Assembly: GCA_012727415.1 (NCBI GenBank)
Contig: JAAYHI010000160.1
Coordinates: 1-33,259, forward strand
Origin: Bacillota bacterium
Lineage (GTDB): Bacteria; Bacillota; Proteinivoracia; UBA4975
Direction: 5' to 3'
DNA length: 33,259 bases
In this document: piece after piece, positions 8,505-18,489 of the stretch
Layout: every line of letters begins with the position of its first letter
Numbering within the stretch: the stretch's first letter is position 1
The notes under the pieces: generated by a model
Told to the model about the DNA's origin: nothing
The model's input: only the letters and a program-made list of their open reading frames with translations
Database searches by the model: none
Position numbers and translations under genes: made by a program

Positions 8505-9694
8505 CCATTCCCCTTACCTGATGAACTGTCGATGGCCGCAAACAGGTTTATCATCTTTTTTGCATTGGTATGCCATGAATACTTGTCAAGCACTAATTTT
8601 CTGGCCCTCGACCCCATTCCTCTGGCAGCATCAGGATTGGCCAGCAATTGGTCCAGTGCCTTTACCAAGGCATCGAGGTCGTCGGCCTCGATCAACATCC
8701 CCGTTTTACCGGAACAAACGACATCGGCAATCCCCTCTCCCTTGCAGCCGATAACGGGCAAACCTGCCGCCATTGCCTCCAAATAAGCAATACCGAAACC
8801 CTCCATACTGCTGGGGAGAGAAAAAATCTGAGCCTTAGCCAGTAAGCCTGGCACGTCCTGATTGGGGACCCGACCCGTAAACTCAACTATATCATCAATT
8901 TGCAAATCTCGGGCCAGTCGCTGCAAGTTGGCTGCCTCTTCCCCGTCCCCTGCTACGGTATAGCGAATATAGGGGTATTTGCGGCGCAAAACAGCCACAG
9001 CATGCAGATTCAAGTCCAGTCTCTTTGTCTTTACCAAGTTGGATACACTGATAATGGATCCGGCTTGAGCCGAAGGTTGTATTTCTATGTACCTGCTGCT
9101 GTCAAAGCCATTATGTATTACTGCCGTCTTGTCAGGCATATGCGTTATCTCGTCCAACATATCTTTTAGCTTGCTGCTAACAGCAACAACCATGTCCGCT
9201 TCCCTGACGGCATTAATAATAGCTTGGCGGCAACTGTGGTTGCGGCAGGCAGTTTGCTGGACGTCTTTACCGTGAACAGTGATTACAAGAGGTATTCCCA
9301 GCTGCCTTTTGAGTAAGTGCCCTGCCTGTCCATCAGGTAAAATTGTGTGCGCATGGATAACAGCAAAGGGATTTTTTTTGTGGAGTTCAGCTACATGTTT
9401 ATGCAGTGCCCGGTACAGCCGGAAGCCGCTGCGCGCCATGCCCAGCCCGGCCGGGAAGACGAGATAAGCCGGGCGCCGGACAGCAATGCCGTCACGGGAA
9501 AAGGCCTTGGGAATGCTGCAGTAATGCCTCCAGCGGGGCAGAAGTCCAAGGGGATATGGCACCCAGGGACGAGGAGCGAGAACTGTTAAGCTGCAGCCCT
9601 GGCGCATTAGTTCCAGGTTTTGCTGATGTACGAAAATGCCTTTTGTAATGTTAGCAGGGTAGGGATACATATGGGAGATGACGAGGATGTTCAC
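8501..9694 (-). CDS. glycosyltransferase family 4
   Basis: MNILVISHMYPYPANITKGIFVHQQ...VIHAHTILPDGQAGHLLKRQ...FSLPSSMEGFGIAYLEAMAAGLPVIGCKGEGI. Confidence 0.92.
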   Translation of the reverse strand: MNILVISHMYPYPANITKGIFVHQQNLELMRQGCSLTVLAPRPWVPYPLGLLPRWRHYCSIPKAFSRDGIAVRRPAYLVFPAGLGMARSGFRLYRALHKHVAELHKKNPFAVIHAHTILPDGQAGHLLKRQLGIPLVITVHGKDVQQTACRNHSCRQAIINAVREADMVVAVSSKLKDMLDEITHMPDKTAVIHNGFDSSRYIEIQPSAQAGSIISVSNLVKTKRLDLNLHAVAVLRRKYPYIRYTVAGDGEEAANLQRLARDLQIDDIVEFTGRVPNQDVPGLLAKAQIFSLPSSMEGFGIAYLEAMAAGLPVIGCKGEGIADVVCSGKTGMLIEADDLDALVKALDQLLANPDAARGMGSRARKLVLDKYSWHTNAKKMINLFAAIDSSSGKGNG

Positions 9695-10968
9695 GCAGTC
9701 GCCTCCTGTCCTTCAGTATCCTCATTGCAGGCACACCAGAAGTATACAAACAGCAGCCAGAATAGTTTCAGCAACAGCCCGTCTTCTCCGGAAATGCAGA
9801 TATTAAGGACATACATAACAGCGACTGAGCAAATGAGAACCTTTTGATAGAATAAACGCCCTCTGGCTGCGACAATGCCCAGCCCAATAAAGAGCAAGTA
9901 CAATATCGCTGCGACAGTGGACTTAATCAGTCCCCCCTCAATGAAGGCATTGAAATAAAAATTGTGGGGATGGTCGCCCGCCCCAAACATATCTGTGTAC
10001 GCCCTGGTTCCAGCACCAAAAATTAGCTGAAAAGCAGTAAATCCATTAATATAGTCTGCAGCCTGAGCGATGCGCTCCGCCCGGCCCCCGATCATTCCCA
10101 GTACCCCTTCCTGACGAATGGTAACAAGGATTCTTTGAATGGTTGTAAACTTAAAATTTTCATTCAGCATTGGCAACAATACTGACAGGGCCAGGATGCC
10201 CAGGACAATTACAGCTGTCAGGGGAATAAAAAGACCCTTTGACCGCCGAAGGGTCAAAATTGCTATAGCCAACAGGGGAAGGGTGTAAAAGATTATACCC
10301 CGCCTGGAGCCGCTGTAGAGCAGCATAAAAGTCAGTAAGCCATAAGCCCCCAGCATTGCCAGGTGGACAAGCCATACTTTCTTTTTGAAGACTTGATTCA
10401 TCAGGGCGACAGACAGCAGTACAGATACAATTAAGTGCAGGAAAAAAATATTATAGTCACCAAACACACTGATGCTGTTGGCCGACCAGTTTCTTGCCCT
10501 GTTTGTCGCCGAGAAGACAAACATAAGCAGAGCAAGCAGCGAAATTACCCCGCTGCACTCCAACACTTTCATCGCAAAACCTGACCTGAACTTTTGCAAC
10601 ACCAGTATACTTGACAAGGAAAGCAGGAAAAACCACAAAATCCTCAGGGTTTTCTGGAAAGCTGCCTGGGGAAGCGGTGACCAGCCAATGGCCAAAAAAC
10701 TTAGGGCAATATAGAGAAGGATGCTGAACAGCAATACCTTCTTTAATTGCTTTGCCTGTCCAAAATTAAAGGTTAAGGTGCCGAAAACCAAAAACTCAAT
10801 TGTCAGCAAGCCGAACAATCCTGCAGCAGCCAGCATGAAAGAAGTAATGCCCAAAATGCTGCGAAAGTAATCCACTCCTGTTTCAAACAGGGAAGCCGCC
10901 CATAAAACTGCCACGCAGGCAACCTGGAGCATTGCATAATTCTTTTGTCTCTGCTCTAAAGTATCCAT
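9691..10968 (-). CDS. O-antigen ligase/polymerase-like membrane protein (Wzy-type)
   Basis: Multi-TM protein; GAGTRAYTDMFGAGDHPHNFYFNAFIEGGLI matches the O-antigen ligase/polymerase HNxxL-like loop. ATG 10968 (MDTLEQRQKNYAML) preferred over the 11094 extension into the upstream gene. Confidence 0.8.
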   Translation of the reverse strand: MDTLEQRQKNYAMLQVACVAVLWAASLFETGVDYFRSILGITSFMLAAAGLFGLLTIEFLVFGTLTFNFGQAKQLKKVLLFSILLYIALSFLAIGWSPLPQAAFQKTLRILWFFLLSLSSILVLQKFRSGFAMKVLECSGVISLLALLMFVFSATNRARNWSANSISVFGDYNIFFLHLIVSVLLSVALMNQVFKKKVWLVHLAMLGAYGLLTFMLLYSGSRRGIIFYTLPLLAIAILTLRRSKGLFIPLTAVIVLGILALSVLLPMLNENFKFTTIQRILVTIRQEGVLGMIGGRAERIAQAADYINGFTAFQLIFGAGTRAYTDMFGAGDHPHNFYFNAFIEGGLIKSTVAAILYLLFIGLGIVAARGRLFYQKVLICSVAVMYVLNICISGEDGLLLKLFWLLFVYFWCACNEDTEGQEATA

Positions 10969-10996
10969 TAGCCTTCTCCTTAACCTGCAGCCAATA

Positions 10997-11830
10997 CTAA
11001 CTTTGCTGCCTGCGAGCGTCAATACCGGCGCGGACAAAATCTGCGATGATGACGAGAATCGCCCCTGCAAACAAGCCGGCAACAGCGAAGACAATGATCT
11101 TGGTTCGGCTTAAGGGAGTCGAAGCAGCATATTGCACCCTGTTAACATACTGCAACTCGTAACGGTTTAAGATGTCGGGAAGCTTGTCCTTTAAGCCAAG
11201 CATCTCGTCACGGGCGTAATCCAGTTGAGACAATTGGATGTAAAGACGAGTCCGTTCTTCGGAAAAAGTCTCCCGGTAAAGCTCATCTTGTTGTTCCCTG
11301 TATTTCTCCAGGTGCTCAATTTCTCCCTGGCGATATAGAATATCGTAGTCAATGCACTCCAGAATGCCGTCAATTATTTCACCAGACCGTTCCGAGCGAT
11401 AGCGATCAACTGCAGCAGTATAGGCTGACAACCCTTTCTCCAGCAACTGGGCATGTTCTGCCACTTCTTTGCTGCGCACAGATATGCGGACAATTCTCCC
11501 TGACCTGGCAACACTAACCTCTTGGGGAAGAGCATCGATGCCAGCCAGTATAGAGTCAATTACTCCTTCGTCTGTCTGGCGTGTAATTGCGCGGTCGAGC
11601 TCGTACAGACTGGAAAAGAAGCCAGCCACATACAGATTGCGGTGAATCTTGTAGTCGGCCTCAGTAACTTGTTGATACCCGATTTGAATAGTGGACTGAC
11701 CTGTTAAAAGGTACTGGGTAAAGATAATACCTCCCACAACCACTGCAACCATTGCTGTCACGATAACAAACTTTTTCTTCCACAAGAGGTGCAACAGTGC
11801 GAAGATGTCAAGTTTTTCGGTTTTCTTCAT
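10997..11830 (-). CDS. Wzz-type polysaccharide chain-length determinant protein
   Basis: MKKTEKLDIFALLHLLWKKKFVIVTAMVAVVVGGII...TPLSRTKIIVFAVAGLFAGAILVIIADFVRAGI: two TM helices flanking a periplasmic-type coiled region, PLSRTK motif. Confidence 0.85.
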   Translation of the reverse strand: MKKTEKLDIFALLHLLWKKKFVIVTAMVAVVVGGIIFTQYLLTGQSTIQIGYQQVTEADYKIHRNLYVAGFFSSLYELDRAITRQTDEGVIDSILAGIDALPQEVSVARSGRIVRISVRSKEVAEHAQLLEKGLSAYTAAVDRYRSERSGEIIDGILECIDYDILYRQGEIEHLEKYREQQDELYRETFSEERTRLYIQLSQLDYARDEMLGLKDKLPDILNRYELQYVNRVQYAASTPLSRTKIIVFAVAGLFAGAILVIIADFVRAGIDARRQQS

Positions 11831-11893
11831 TTTGTCATCTCCCGTTCCCTAAAATTCTTCACGGGGCAGGCTTGTCCCCGTGCAACGAAACAT

Positions 11894-12637
11894 CTATTCT
11901 TCCAGAGGCAGCAGCTGTTCCTCAGGAACCGGCCGCAACACCCTGGCCGGAGTGCCAACGACGATGGATTTCGCCGGCACGTCCCTGGTAACCACCGCCC
12001 CCGCTGCTGCAAACCCCTGTTCCTCAACTGTACGACCTGGCAGAACGGTGGCATTGGCCCCGATTCTTCCCCCGTCTTTCACTGTAACCCCTTTAAAATG
12101 ACGGAATCTCTCCTCGCTGCGGCCGGCGAAGTTATCATTGCTGGTGACAACCCCAGGGGCAATAAAAACATAATCCCCCAATTCAGACCAGGCGGTAATA
12201 TAGGAATTGGTCTCTAATTTGCAGTATGCGCCGACCATGCAATTATTTTCAATGGCTGCGTTTCTGCCGACAATGGTCCTGTTGCCAATGGCGACATGTT
12301 CCCGGATGGTGGCCAAATCCGCCACCAGGCACTCATCGCCCACCTGGCACCCCCTGTAGATCACAACGCCCGTGCCAATAATACAGGCGTTACCGATTAC
12401 TGCCGGCTTGAGACTGTCTACTTTAGAAGCAGCGCTGGTAACAGCCCGCATGGGCATTTTGCCAATGACTGTGTTGTCGTCTATTCTGACCCCATTGCCA
12501 ATTTTTGTCCCTGAATGAATAGTTACATTGTTGCCTATGCAGACTCCATCTCCTATTTCCACGTCGGGACCAATGGTACAGAAGTTACCCAATTGAATGT
12601 TTTTCCCAAGCTTTGCCCGGGGATCAATTGCATTCAT
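11894..12637 (-). CDS. hexapeptide-repeat (left-handed beta-helix) acetyltransferase, WbpD/LpxA-like
   Basis: Isoleucine-patch repeats IGPDVEIGDGVCIGNNVTIHSGTKIGNGVRIDDNTVIG...IGANATVLPGRTVEEQGFAAAGAVVTRDVPAKSIVVGTPARVLRP. Confidence 0.92.
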   Translation of the reverse strand: MNAIDPRAKLGKNIQLGNFCTIGPDVEIGDGVCIGNNVTIHSGTKIGNGVRIDDNTVIGKMPMRAVTSAASKVDSLKPAVIGNACIIGTGVVIYRGCQVGDECLVADLATIREHVAIGNRTIVGRNAAIENNCMVGAYCKLETNSYITAWSELGDYVFIAPGVVTSNDNFAGRSEERFRHFKGVTVKDGGRIGANATVLPGRTVEEQGFAAAGAVVTRDVPAKSIVVGTPARVLRPVPEEQLLPLEE

Positions 12638-13844
12638 TACTTAAGCACCTCGCAATCAGGTTTTCCAGTTTATTTGTGAGAATCGGGATATCATATTCTT
12701 CTTCCGCAAGGCGTCTGCCCCGCAGACCCATTTCCCAGGCCATATCCTCATCTGCCATTATTGCCATAATTGCCTGGGCTACAGCTTTGGAATCCTCCGG
12801 CGGCACGGAAATCCCCGCCCTGGCCTCGCGGACAAGGTCGTTGGCCACCTTGCCTGAAAAGACAATTGGCTTGCCGCTTGCAAGATAAACATACAGTTTG
12901 TTTAGACTGATGCCATATTGATAAAGGTCGATATTCTTCATGGCGACAATGTTAAGGTGGCATCCCCTTAGCAAGGCAGGGATCAAAGAATAGGGCTGCT
13001 GGCCCATAAAATGCACATTATCCAGACCCATTTCAGCCGTCTCTGACTTTAAGCGCTCGACTTCAGTGCCCTGACCAAAGAGGAGGAAGCAAATTCTGTC
13101 TGCACCGGCTGCAGCAACTTCCCGAGCAGCACCGATGATTGTATCCATTTGATTGGCCCTGCTCATGGCACCTGTATAAGCCACGATATACTTATTTTTA
13201 TAAGGCCTGAGGATCTCCTCTGCCTTGCCTGCGTTCTCCTGTGCATAGCGGTCAAACTCCGCAAGGTTTACGCCATTGGATATATGGGTTATTTTATCTC
13301 GATTCACTCCGTGCTTACTGCAAATATAAAGGTCGGCAGCAGGCAGAAGAGTGATAATATGCCGGGAATTTTTATAGGCGCGCCTTTCCAGCCTGCGGAA
13401 AAACCAGGCGATTATGCTTTTGTCGCCTATTGCGCCCATATCGATAAGGGTCTGGGGCCATAGATCCCGGACCTCAGCAATAAAAGGCGCATTGGCTTTG
13501 CGGGCTATTCTATCTCCCGCCCGCCAGGAAAAAGGATGCACCGATGAGGCAATGACGACGTCAGGCCTGTATCCTCCGGGCAGACAGCCCTTGACCCTGG
13601 CAGCGAATTGCAGCATATTGATTACTCTTCCGGGTCCATTCCCCCGGTATGAGCATGTGGGAACAAAGATAAACTTTATACCCTCGGAAACAACAGCTCC
13701 TGTCCGTTGCGCATTTGTTTTGTGCTGAAAACTGGCAGCGGCAATTGTGACGCCATAGCCCCGCCTCACCAATTCCCGGGCCAGCTGAAAATGGCGCCCC
13801 GAATCTGGATTGGCATAGTGGTTAATAATCAGGATTTCATGCAT
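12624..13844 (-). CDS. glycosyltransferase family 4 (WbuB-like)
   Basis: ILIINHYANPDSGRHFQLARELVRRGYGVTIAAASF...IAEVRDLWPQTLIDMGAI...NKLYVYLASGKPIVFSGKVANDLVREA. Confidence 0.9.
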   Translation of the reverse strand: MHEILIINHYANPDSGRHFQLARELVRRGYGVTIAAASFQHKTNAQRTGAVVSEGIKFIFVPTCSYRGNGPGRVINMLQFAARVKGCLPGGYRPDVVIASSVHPFSWRAGDRIARKANAPFIAEVRDLWPQTLIDMGAIGDKSIIAWFFRRLERRAYKNSRHIITLLPAADLYICSKHGVNRDKITHISNGVNLAEFDRYAQENAGKAEEILRPYKNKYIVAYTGAMSRANQMDTIIGAAREVAAAGADRICFLLFGQGTEVERLKSETAEMGLDNVHFMGQQPYSLIPALLRGCHLNIVAMKNIDLYQYGISLNKLYVYLASGKPIVFSGKVANDLVREARAGISVPPEDSKAVAQAIMAIMADEDMAWEMGLRGRRLAEEEYDIPILTNKLENLIARCLSNECN

Positions 13845-14934
13845 TTTTTTCACCTAACATTGCGTTATATAAAGCCAGCAGTTTTTTCTCCTGACTCTCC
13901 CAGTTATAAAGGGTTTGGTACGCCTCCTGGCCCCGCCGTCCCATAGCGGCTATTTCATCCCGATTGCTCTCCAGACGTTCGATAGCCTCCGCGATGGTAT
14001 CTGTATCCAGGGGATCAACCAATAGTCCGCAAGCGTGCTTTGCCAATATTTCCCGCCAATAAGGAAAGTCGGAAGCAATAATTGCCATGCCCATGGCCAT
14101 GTACTCAAACAATTTGTTGGGCATGGATGTCAGATGGTTGGGACTGGGCAGCAGACACATCATCCCCACATCATACTGCACCAGGTAGTCAAAAAAACTG
14201 GAGTAAGGGATTGACTGAATATGCTTTATATTATCTGTTTGTTGGATCTCGGCACTGACAAGGTGCTGGAATTCCATGCTGTTATAATGACCAATGATGT
14301 CAAAGCTGACGGGAATTTGAACTTTTTTAACCGCTTCAATCATACTGAGGACCCCCCGGGCCTGGGAAATAAGGCCCACATACACCAGTTTCAGCTGCCC
14401 CCGGGAGGGCTGCCGAAGGGGAGGGGTAAAGGAAATGAGGGGGTAGTTCTTGATAGTATGGACATTGCCTGGTAAGCTCTGGCTCAATTCGTCTGTTACA
14501 ACCAGCACCAAATCAAAGCACCGGCAAGACAGATTTTCCAACATCTTAAATAAAGCACAGACTGCCCCCCGCAAAAATCTGGGAATTGAACGCTTGTGCC
14601 GTATGGTCTTGGCATAATTCTCATGTACATCATAGACGACTTTTTTGCCCCATAGCTTGGCAATCAAACCGATCGGTATTAGTTCCGGATCATGAAAATG
14701 AATAACCCTGGCCTCTTTGGCAAGGGATTCCCGGAGCAAACGCCAGCAGTTTCCCAGCCTGATCCGCAGCTTTCTCCCTGCAGGCAAGGCAACACAGTGG
14801 ATCTTTTCCGGCCGCCAGTCCTTCACCTCTTGGGCATAAAATTTAACGGAATACTGCTTGGCCAGAGATAAGACCTGACGGTAATAAATTCGGCTGTCAG
14901 ATATGGGATGCACACTGGAGATGACATAAATCAT
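13837..14934 (-). CDS. glycosyltransferase family 4
   Basis: IHFHDPELIPIGLIAKLWGKKVVYDVHENYAKTI...LVYVGLISQARGVLSMIEAVKK...MPNKLFEYMAMGMAIIASDFPYW. Confidence 0.9.
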   Translation of the reverse strand: MIYVISSVHPISDSRIYYRQVLSLAKQYSVKFYAQEVKDWRPEKIHCVALPAGRKLRIRLGNCWRLLRESLAKEARVIHFHDPELIPIGLIAKLWGKKVVYDVHENYAKTIRHKRSIPRFLRGAVCALFKMLENLSCRCFDLVLVVTDELSQSLPGNVHTIKNYPLISFTPPLRQPSRGQLKLVYVGLISQARGVLSMIEAVKKVQIPVSFDIIGHYNSMEFQHLVSAEIQQTDNIKHIQSIPYSSFFDYLVQYDVGMMCLLPSPNHLTSMPNKLFEYMAMGMAIIASDFPYWREILAKHACGLLVDPLDTDTIAEAIERLESNRDEIAAMGRRGQEAYQTLYNWESQEKKLLALYNAMLGEKNA

Positions 14935-14953
14935 CAGGTTTCCTCCAATCTAA

Positions 14954-16033
14954 TCAGCGCTGTTTGAGATCAATCTCTTTCATGTCCAAAGTGGAAAAGC
15001 TCCCCAGAGGCAGCCTAACGGGCATTCCTGTCAGCTGGGACTTGTATGCAGCAAGGATAATCTCCACAGCCTTTTTTCCCGCCCTGCCATCGATATAAGG
15101 CTTGCGCCCCTCCTTAACAGCAGTGACAAAATCTCTGTACAAGGGGATATGCCCTGCCCCATAAACGGTGTCCGGATCAGGCTGACTTGCATTGTCAGTT
15201 GAGTCTTCGCCCAGCACATTCCAGACCTCGATTTTGTTAACGGCAATGCCACCGATGCAAACCGTACCAGTTTCCCCGAAGATGTTTAATGTCTCTTCAA
15301 GATTGGCAGGGTATACACAGGCGCTGCCCTCGACGATGCCGATGGCACCACTGGCGAAGCGGATGACGATGGCACCGAAATCCTCAGCTTCAATATCCCG
15401 GAGGAAATTTCCTGTCTGGGCAAAGACTGTCCCTGCGTCCTCGCCCAGCATCCACTGCAGCAGATCAATATTGTGCAAGCACTGGTTCATCAAAGTGCCG
15501 CCATCCAGCTCCCAGGTCCCGCGCCAGGGGGCCTGATTATAATAATCCTGATTGCGGTTCCAGCGAATACAGGCGGTGCCGTTTATTACCCTGCCCAGCT
15601 TGTCTTGTTGCAGTGCCTGACGCAATTTCTGCACCGGGGGGTTAAAGCGATTTTGATGGCACAGCCCCAGGGTCAGTCCCCGCTCTTCCGCTGCCGCTAT
15701 CATCTTATCGCAATCACTGATGGACAAGGCCATGGGCTTTTCCACCAGGACATGCTTGCCAGCCTGTAAACTCGCCAGAGCGTGTTGTGCATGGTACCCG
15801 CTTTCGGTGGCAATGGAAATAATGTCGATTTCTTCCTGCAGCATCTCCTGGTAATCCCTGTACTTCCTGACATCTTTGCCTGTTTTCTCGCTGTACAAAG
15901 CAGCTGCCGCATCCATTTTCGCCGGGATAAGATCAGCTACCGCCGCCAGTTCACAGATATCGCCGTTGGCAGCGATGGCCTCGATATGTTTCCTGGAAAT
16001 TCTCCCGCAACCCACCAACCCGATTTTCAACAT
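14954..16033 (-). CDS. Gfo/Idh/MocA oxidoreductase (WbpB/WlbA-like)
   Basis: MLKIGLVGCGRISRKHIEAIAANGDICELAAVADLIP...HVLVEKPMALSISDCDKMI...GGTLMNQCLHNIDLLQWMLG. ATG 16033 (MLKIGLVGCG) chosen over the upstream extension. Confidence 0.92.
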   Translation of the reverse strand: MLKIGLVGCGRISRKHIEAIAANGDICELAAVADLIPAKMDAAAALYSEKTGKDVRKYRDYQEMLQEEIDIISIATESGYHAQHALASLQAGKHVLVEKPMALSISDCDKMIAAAEERGLTLGLCHQNRFNPPVQKLRQALQQDKLGRVINGTACIRWNRNQDYYNQAPWRGTWELDGGTLMNQCLHNIDLLQWMLGEDAGTVFAQTGNFLRDIEAEDFGAIVIRFASGAIGIVEGSACVYPANLEETLNIFGETGTVCIGGIAVNKIEVWNVLGEDSTDNASQPDPDTVYGAGHIPLYRDFVTAVKEGRKPYIDGRAGKKAVEIILAAYKSQLTGMPVRLPLGSFSTLDMKEIDLKQR

Positions 16034-16052
16034 TGTTACCTCCTTATCCAAC

Positions 16053-17369
16053 CTAGAGCTTGCTGATTTTGTCTGACTTAATGCCGGCACAGGCGTTACG
16101 CGTATCTAAAATTAGCTGCGAATGCTCAACAATCATGGCGTAGTCATAGACGCTGTGGTCGGTAGTGATGATGACAATATCCGCCTCAGCCAAAGTCTCC
16201 GGCGTCACTTCCAACGAAGCATAATCCCTGCCCTTATGCCTGAAGCTGGGGATATAAGGGTCATTATATAATATTACTGCCTCTTCCTGTCGCAGAATAT
16301 CAATGATTTTTAAAACCGGGGACTCCCGCAAATCGTCGATATCCTTTTTATAGGCAGCCCCCAGGAGCATTACTTTAGAGCTATTCAAGGGCTTTTTCGC
16401 CTTGTTGAGCAACCTTGCAGCCTTGTCTACTACGAATTGAGGCATCGACTGATTTATCTCTCCTGCCAGTTCAATAAGCCTGGTATGGTAATCGTACTCC
16501 CTGGCCTTCCAGGTGAGGTAATAAGGATCAATGGGGATGCAGTGGCCGCCAAGGCCGGGGCCGGGGTAGAAAGCCATGAAGCCATAAGGCTTGGTCTTGG
16601 CTGCCTCAATTACCTCCCAGACATCTATACCCATTTTATTGCACAAGATGGCCATCTCGTTAGCCAAAGCGATGTTGATATTGCGGAATGTGTTCTCGAG
16701 AATCTTTTCCATCTCCGCCACCCGGGGAGAGGACACCACGTGGACATCGCCGTCCAAGACACTGGAATAAAGCAACTCGGCCAGCTGGGAACATGCAGGG
16801 GTCACGCCGCCGACAACCTTTGGCGTGTTCTTGGTGTTGTACTGTTTGTTGCCGGGGTCCACCCGCTCAGGAGAGAAAGCGAGGAAAAAATCCTTGCCAC
16901 AAGTCATGCCGGCGGACTCTAAAATTGGCTTGACAATCTCCTCAGTAGTCCCAGGATAGGTGGTGCTTTCCAGGATGACCAGGGTGCCTGTTTGCAGGTA
17001 TCTTGCCACATCCCGGGACGAATTTTCTACATAGGAGGTGTCCGGCTGGTAGTAGCGATCCAGGGGTGTAGGCACACAGATGGCTATGCAATCCGCCTTG
17101 GCCAGCTCACTGTAATCTGTGGTTGCCCGCAACTGCCCCTTGTGTACCATTTCATTCAGGTCGCTGTCCACCACGTCGCCGATGTAGTTAATGCCTTCAT
17201 TGACCTGGTCCACCCGTTTTTGCTGAACATCGAGGCCGATGACCTTATATCCTGCCTTGGCCTTCTCAACTGCCAGGGGCAGGCCGACATATCCCAGTCC
17301 GATGACTGCAATTACTGCCGACCTTTCTTGAAGCTTTTCCTTGAGAGAACTTACCAATGGGTTTGTCAT
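16053..17369 (-). CDS. nucleotide-sugar dehydrogenase (UDP-GlcNAc 6-dehydrogenase, WbpA-like)
   Basis: VIAVIGLGYVGLPLAVEKAKAGYKVIGLD...FSPERVDPGN...NTFRNINIALANEMAILC...GPGLGGHCIPIDPYYLTWKAREY. ATG 17369 preceded by GAGGGG. Confidence 0.93.
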   Translation of the reverse strand: MTNPLVSSLKEKLQERSAVIAVIGLGYVGLPLAVEKAKAGYKVIGLDVQQKRVDQVNEGINYIGDVVDSDLNEMVHKGQLRATTDYSELAKADCIAICVPTPLDRYYQPDTSYVENSSRDVARYLQTGTLVILESTTYPGTTEEIVKPILESAGMTCGKDFFLAFSPERVDPGNKQYNTKNTPKVVGGVTPACSQLAELLYSSVLDGDVHVVSSPRVAEMEKILENTFRNINIALANEMAILCNKMGIDVWEVIEAAKTKPYGFMAFYPGPGLGGHCIPIDPYYLTWKAREYDYHTRLIELAGEINQSMPQFVVDKAARLLNKAKKPLNSSKVMLLGAAYKKDIDDLRESPVLKIIDILRQEEAVILYNDPYIPSFRHKGRDYASLEVTPETLAEADIVIITTDHSVYDYAMIVEHSQLILDTRNACAGIKSDKISKL

Positions 17370-17382
17370 CAATCTACACCCC

Positions 17383-18480
17383 TCATTCATAGAATCCACG
17401 CACAGCTTGAATGACGCAGTCCTGAGTCTGCTTGGTCATTTCGGGATACAGGGGAATGGCAAAGGCGGTTTTGCATGCTTTTTCCGCCACCGGCAAACTG
17501 CCCTCCCGGTAGCCCAAATCCCGGTAGACCTCCTGAAGGTGCAGAGGAACGGGGTAATAATGCCCGGTGGCAATGCCTTTGTCTTCGAGATAGGCACAGA
17601 TTTCATCCCGGTGCGGGCTACGCAGCACATAAAGATGGTAGACATGGGTCCCTGTAAACTCAAGAGGCAGAGTCAGGGGCAGGTCGGCAAAGGCCTGGTT
17701 ATAGCGGGCAGCCAGTTCCCTGCGCTTTTGATTCCATTTGTCCAGATGCCGCAATTTTATCCTCAGAATGGCTGCTTGTAATTCATCCAGGCGGCTGTTT
17801 TGCCCGACAAGGGAATGGATGTATTTTTGTTTGCTTCCATGGAGGCGAAGCAGGCGCAGTCGGTGGGCAAGCTGTTCATCATCGGTGGTGATCATACCCC
17901 CGTCTCCGCAACAACCCAGGTTTTTCGTGGGGAAGAAGGAGAAGGCTGCAGCCTTGGCCAAAGTGCCTGTCATTTTGCCCAGGTAGCTGGAACCGATTGC
18001 CTGGCAAGCGTCCTCCAGGAGGATGAGCTGATGCTTATCGGCAATATTCTGTAGCTTATCCATTGCGCAGGGTTGTCCAAAAATATGCACCGGCAAAATG
18101 GCCTTGGTCCTTGGCGTAATTGCTGCCTCAACCTGCTCCTCATCGATATTCATGGTATCGGGCCGCAAATCGACGAAAACCGGCTTGGCGCCGCACAGGG
18201 ATATAGTTTCGGCACTGGCAAAAAAGGTAAAGGGAGTAGTGATTACCTCGTCTCCGGGACCAATGCCGAGGGCGCGCAAGATTAAGAACAGGGCATCGGT
18301 GCCGTTGGCAACGGCAACAGCATGTTCTGCCCCCAGGTAGCGGGCAGCCTCCTCCTCGAACCTCCTGACGTTTTCCCCCATAATATACCTGCCGCTGGCC
18401 AGTACCTCAGTGACAGCGGGGAGGATTTCCTGCTCAAGTTGTTTGTACTGTTCTGTAAGATCTAACAGCGATATTTTCAT
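17383..18480 (-). CDS. DegT/DnrJ/EryC1 aminotransferase (WbpE-like)
   Basis: MKISLLDLTEQYKQLEQEILPAVTEVLASGRYIMGENVRRFEEE...VANGTDALFLILRALGIGPGDEVITTPFTFFASAETI...SFFPTKNLGCCGDGGMI. Confidence 0.93.
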   Translation of the reverse strand: MKISLLDLTEQYKQLEQEILPAVTEVLASGRYIMGENVRRFEEEAARYLGAEHAVAVANGTDALFLILRALGIGPGDEVITTPFTFFASAETISLCGAKPVFVDLRPDTMNIDEEQVEAAITPRTKAILPVHIFGQPCAMDKLQNIADKHQLILLEDACQAIGSSYLGKMTGTLAKAAAFSFFPTKNLGCCGDGGMITTDDEQLAHRLRLLRLHGSKQKYIHSLVGQNSRLDELQAAILRIKLRHLDKWNQKRRELAARYNQAFADLPLTLPLEFTGTHVYHLYVLRSPHRDEICAYLEDKGIATGHYYPVPLHLQEVYRDLGYREGSLPVAEKACKTAFAIPLYPEMTKQTQDCVIQAVRGFYE

Positions 18481-18489
18481 TTTTCCACC

